Shown here: positions 63,951 to 64,000 of the stretch, piece by piece
Layout of the letters: each line of letters starts with the position of its first letter
Position numbering within the stretch: position 1 is the first letter of the stretch
Assembly (NCBI GenBank): GCA_030526265.1
Contig: JAUNDE010000004.1
Span: 19,125 to 83,124, forward strand
From: Eubacteriales bacterium
Lineage (GTDB): Bacteria > Bacillota > Clostridia > Lachnospirales > Lachnospiraceae
DNA length: 64,000 bases
Direction of reading: 5' to 3'
Notes under the pieces: generated by a model
The model's input: only the letters and a program-made list of their open reading frames with translations
Told to the model about the DNA's origin: nothing
Database searches by the model: none
Translations under genes and position numbers: made by a program

Positions 63951-64000
63951 GAGTAGGAGGGGATTTTGATTAAATCCCCGACCTCTCACACCACCGTGCG
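63951..64000 (-). mobile_element. Probable 3' end of a group II intron (cut by window edge)
   Basis: On the minus strand the sequence runs ACGGTGGTGTGAGAGG, then a hairpin with GGGGATTT (63972-63979) and AAATCCCC (63959-63966) as arms, then CTCCTAC. The first part matches the distal strand of domain V, and the hairpin with a near-3' A fits domain VI. The intron body and any maturase gene would lie past 64000. Confidence 0.55.

Overview
The window looks like chromosome of a low-to-mid GC, Gram-positive anaerobe of the Clostridia, most likely a Lachnospiraceae gut commensal. The pointers are two V/A-type ATPase operons and no F-type genes, a large Bacillus-type SRP RNA, a FabK-type fatty-acid operon with its own MarR regulator, a VanW-like peptidoglycan protein, a B12-binding radical SAM enzyme and AAGGAGG ribosome sites. 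The family assignment is inference; no rRNA is present to confirm it.

Layout. 1-2602 (minus): a MarR repressor and half of a heterodimeric ABC exporter that runs off the left edge. 2785-11707 (minus): V-ATPase operon 1, ntpF-I-K-E-C-G-A-B-D, the Enterococcus hirae Na+-ATPase order, with a 192-bp nested inverted repeat between ntpB and ntpD. 11837-18495 (minus): trmL, an aminotransferase and an Lrp-type regulator; then an AIR-synthase-like protein, a VanW protein, a 34-residue membrane peptide and a radical SAM protein. 18578-18838 (plus): SRP RNA, followed by a long repeated hairpin. 18966-23272 (minus): tadA, a Cys/Glu-repeat protein, dgt and an HTH protein with a disordered tail. 23515-34426 (minus): pepD, then V-ATPase operon 2 in a different order (F/H-C-I-K-F-E-A-B-D), then a DUF89 protein. 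34575-37870 (minus): a P1 peptidase, an ECF S-component, and a saccharopine-dehydrogenase-like gene under a tandem glycine riboswitch.

38286-39922 (plus): a second DUF89 protein and a GntR regulator. 39996-43270 (minus): an Xaa-Pro aminopeptidase and a POT peptide transporter. 43550-47934 (plus): a small Cys-rich protein, then two tandem aconitase-family dehydratases (small-large, small-large) and a DUF1893 protein. 47951-49645: hairpin repeats and an AT-rich AAA-ATPase cassette between 19-bp direct repeats. 49629-51061 (minus): an auxin-efflux-type carrier and a PsiE-like membrane protein. 51156-61705 (minus): one thirteen-gene type II fatty-acid operon, acpP-accBCDA-fabH-fabK-(fabK-like)-fabD-fabG-fabF-fabZ-marR, with a 42-bp palindrome at its promoter. 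62088-64000: a VanZ-like gene, an iron-containing alcohol dehydrogenase and what looks like the 3' end of a group II intron.

The strongest leads are these: two V-ATPases whose rotor subunits predict different coupling ions (Na+ for operon 1, probably H+ for operon 2); a hairpin family with a conserved loop but different stems at convergent gene ends; the nested inverted repeat inside operon 1; the paired dehydratase cluster of unknown substrate; and a glycine riboswitch in front of an unexpected gene. Start codons were moved from the longest possible ORF wherever a ribosome binding site, promoter or family N-terminus pointed elsewhere.
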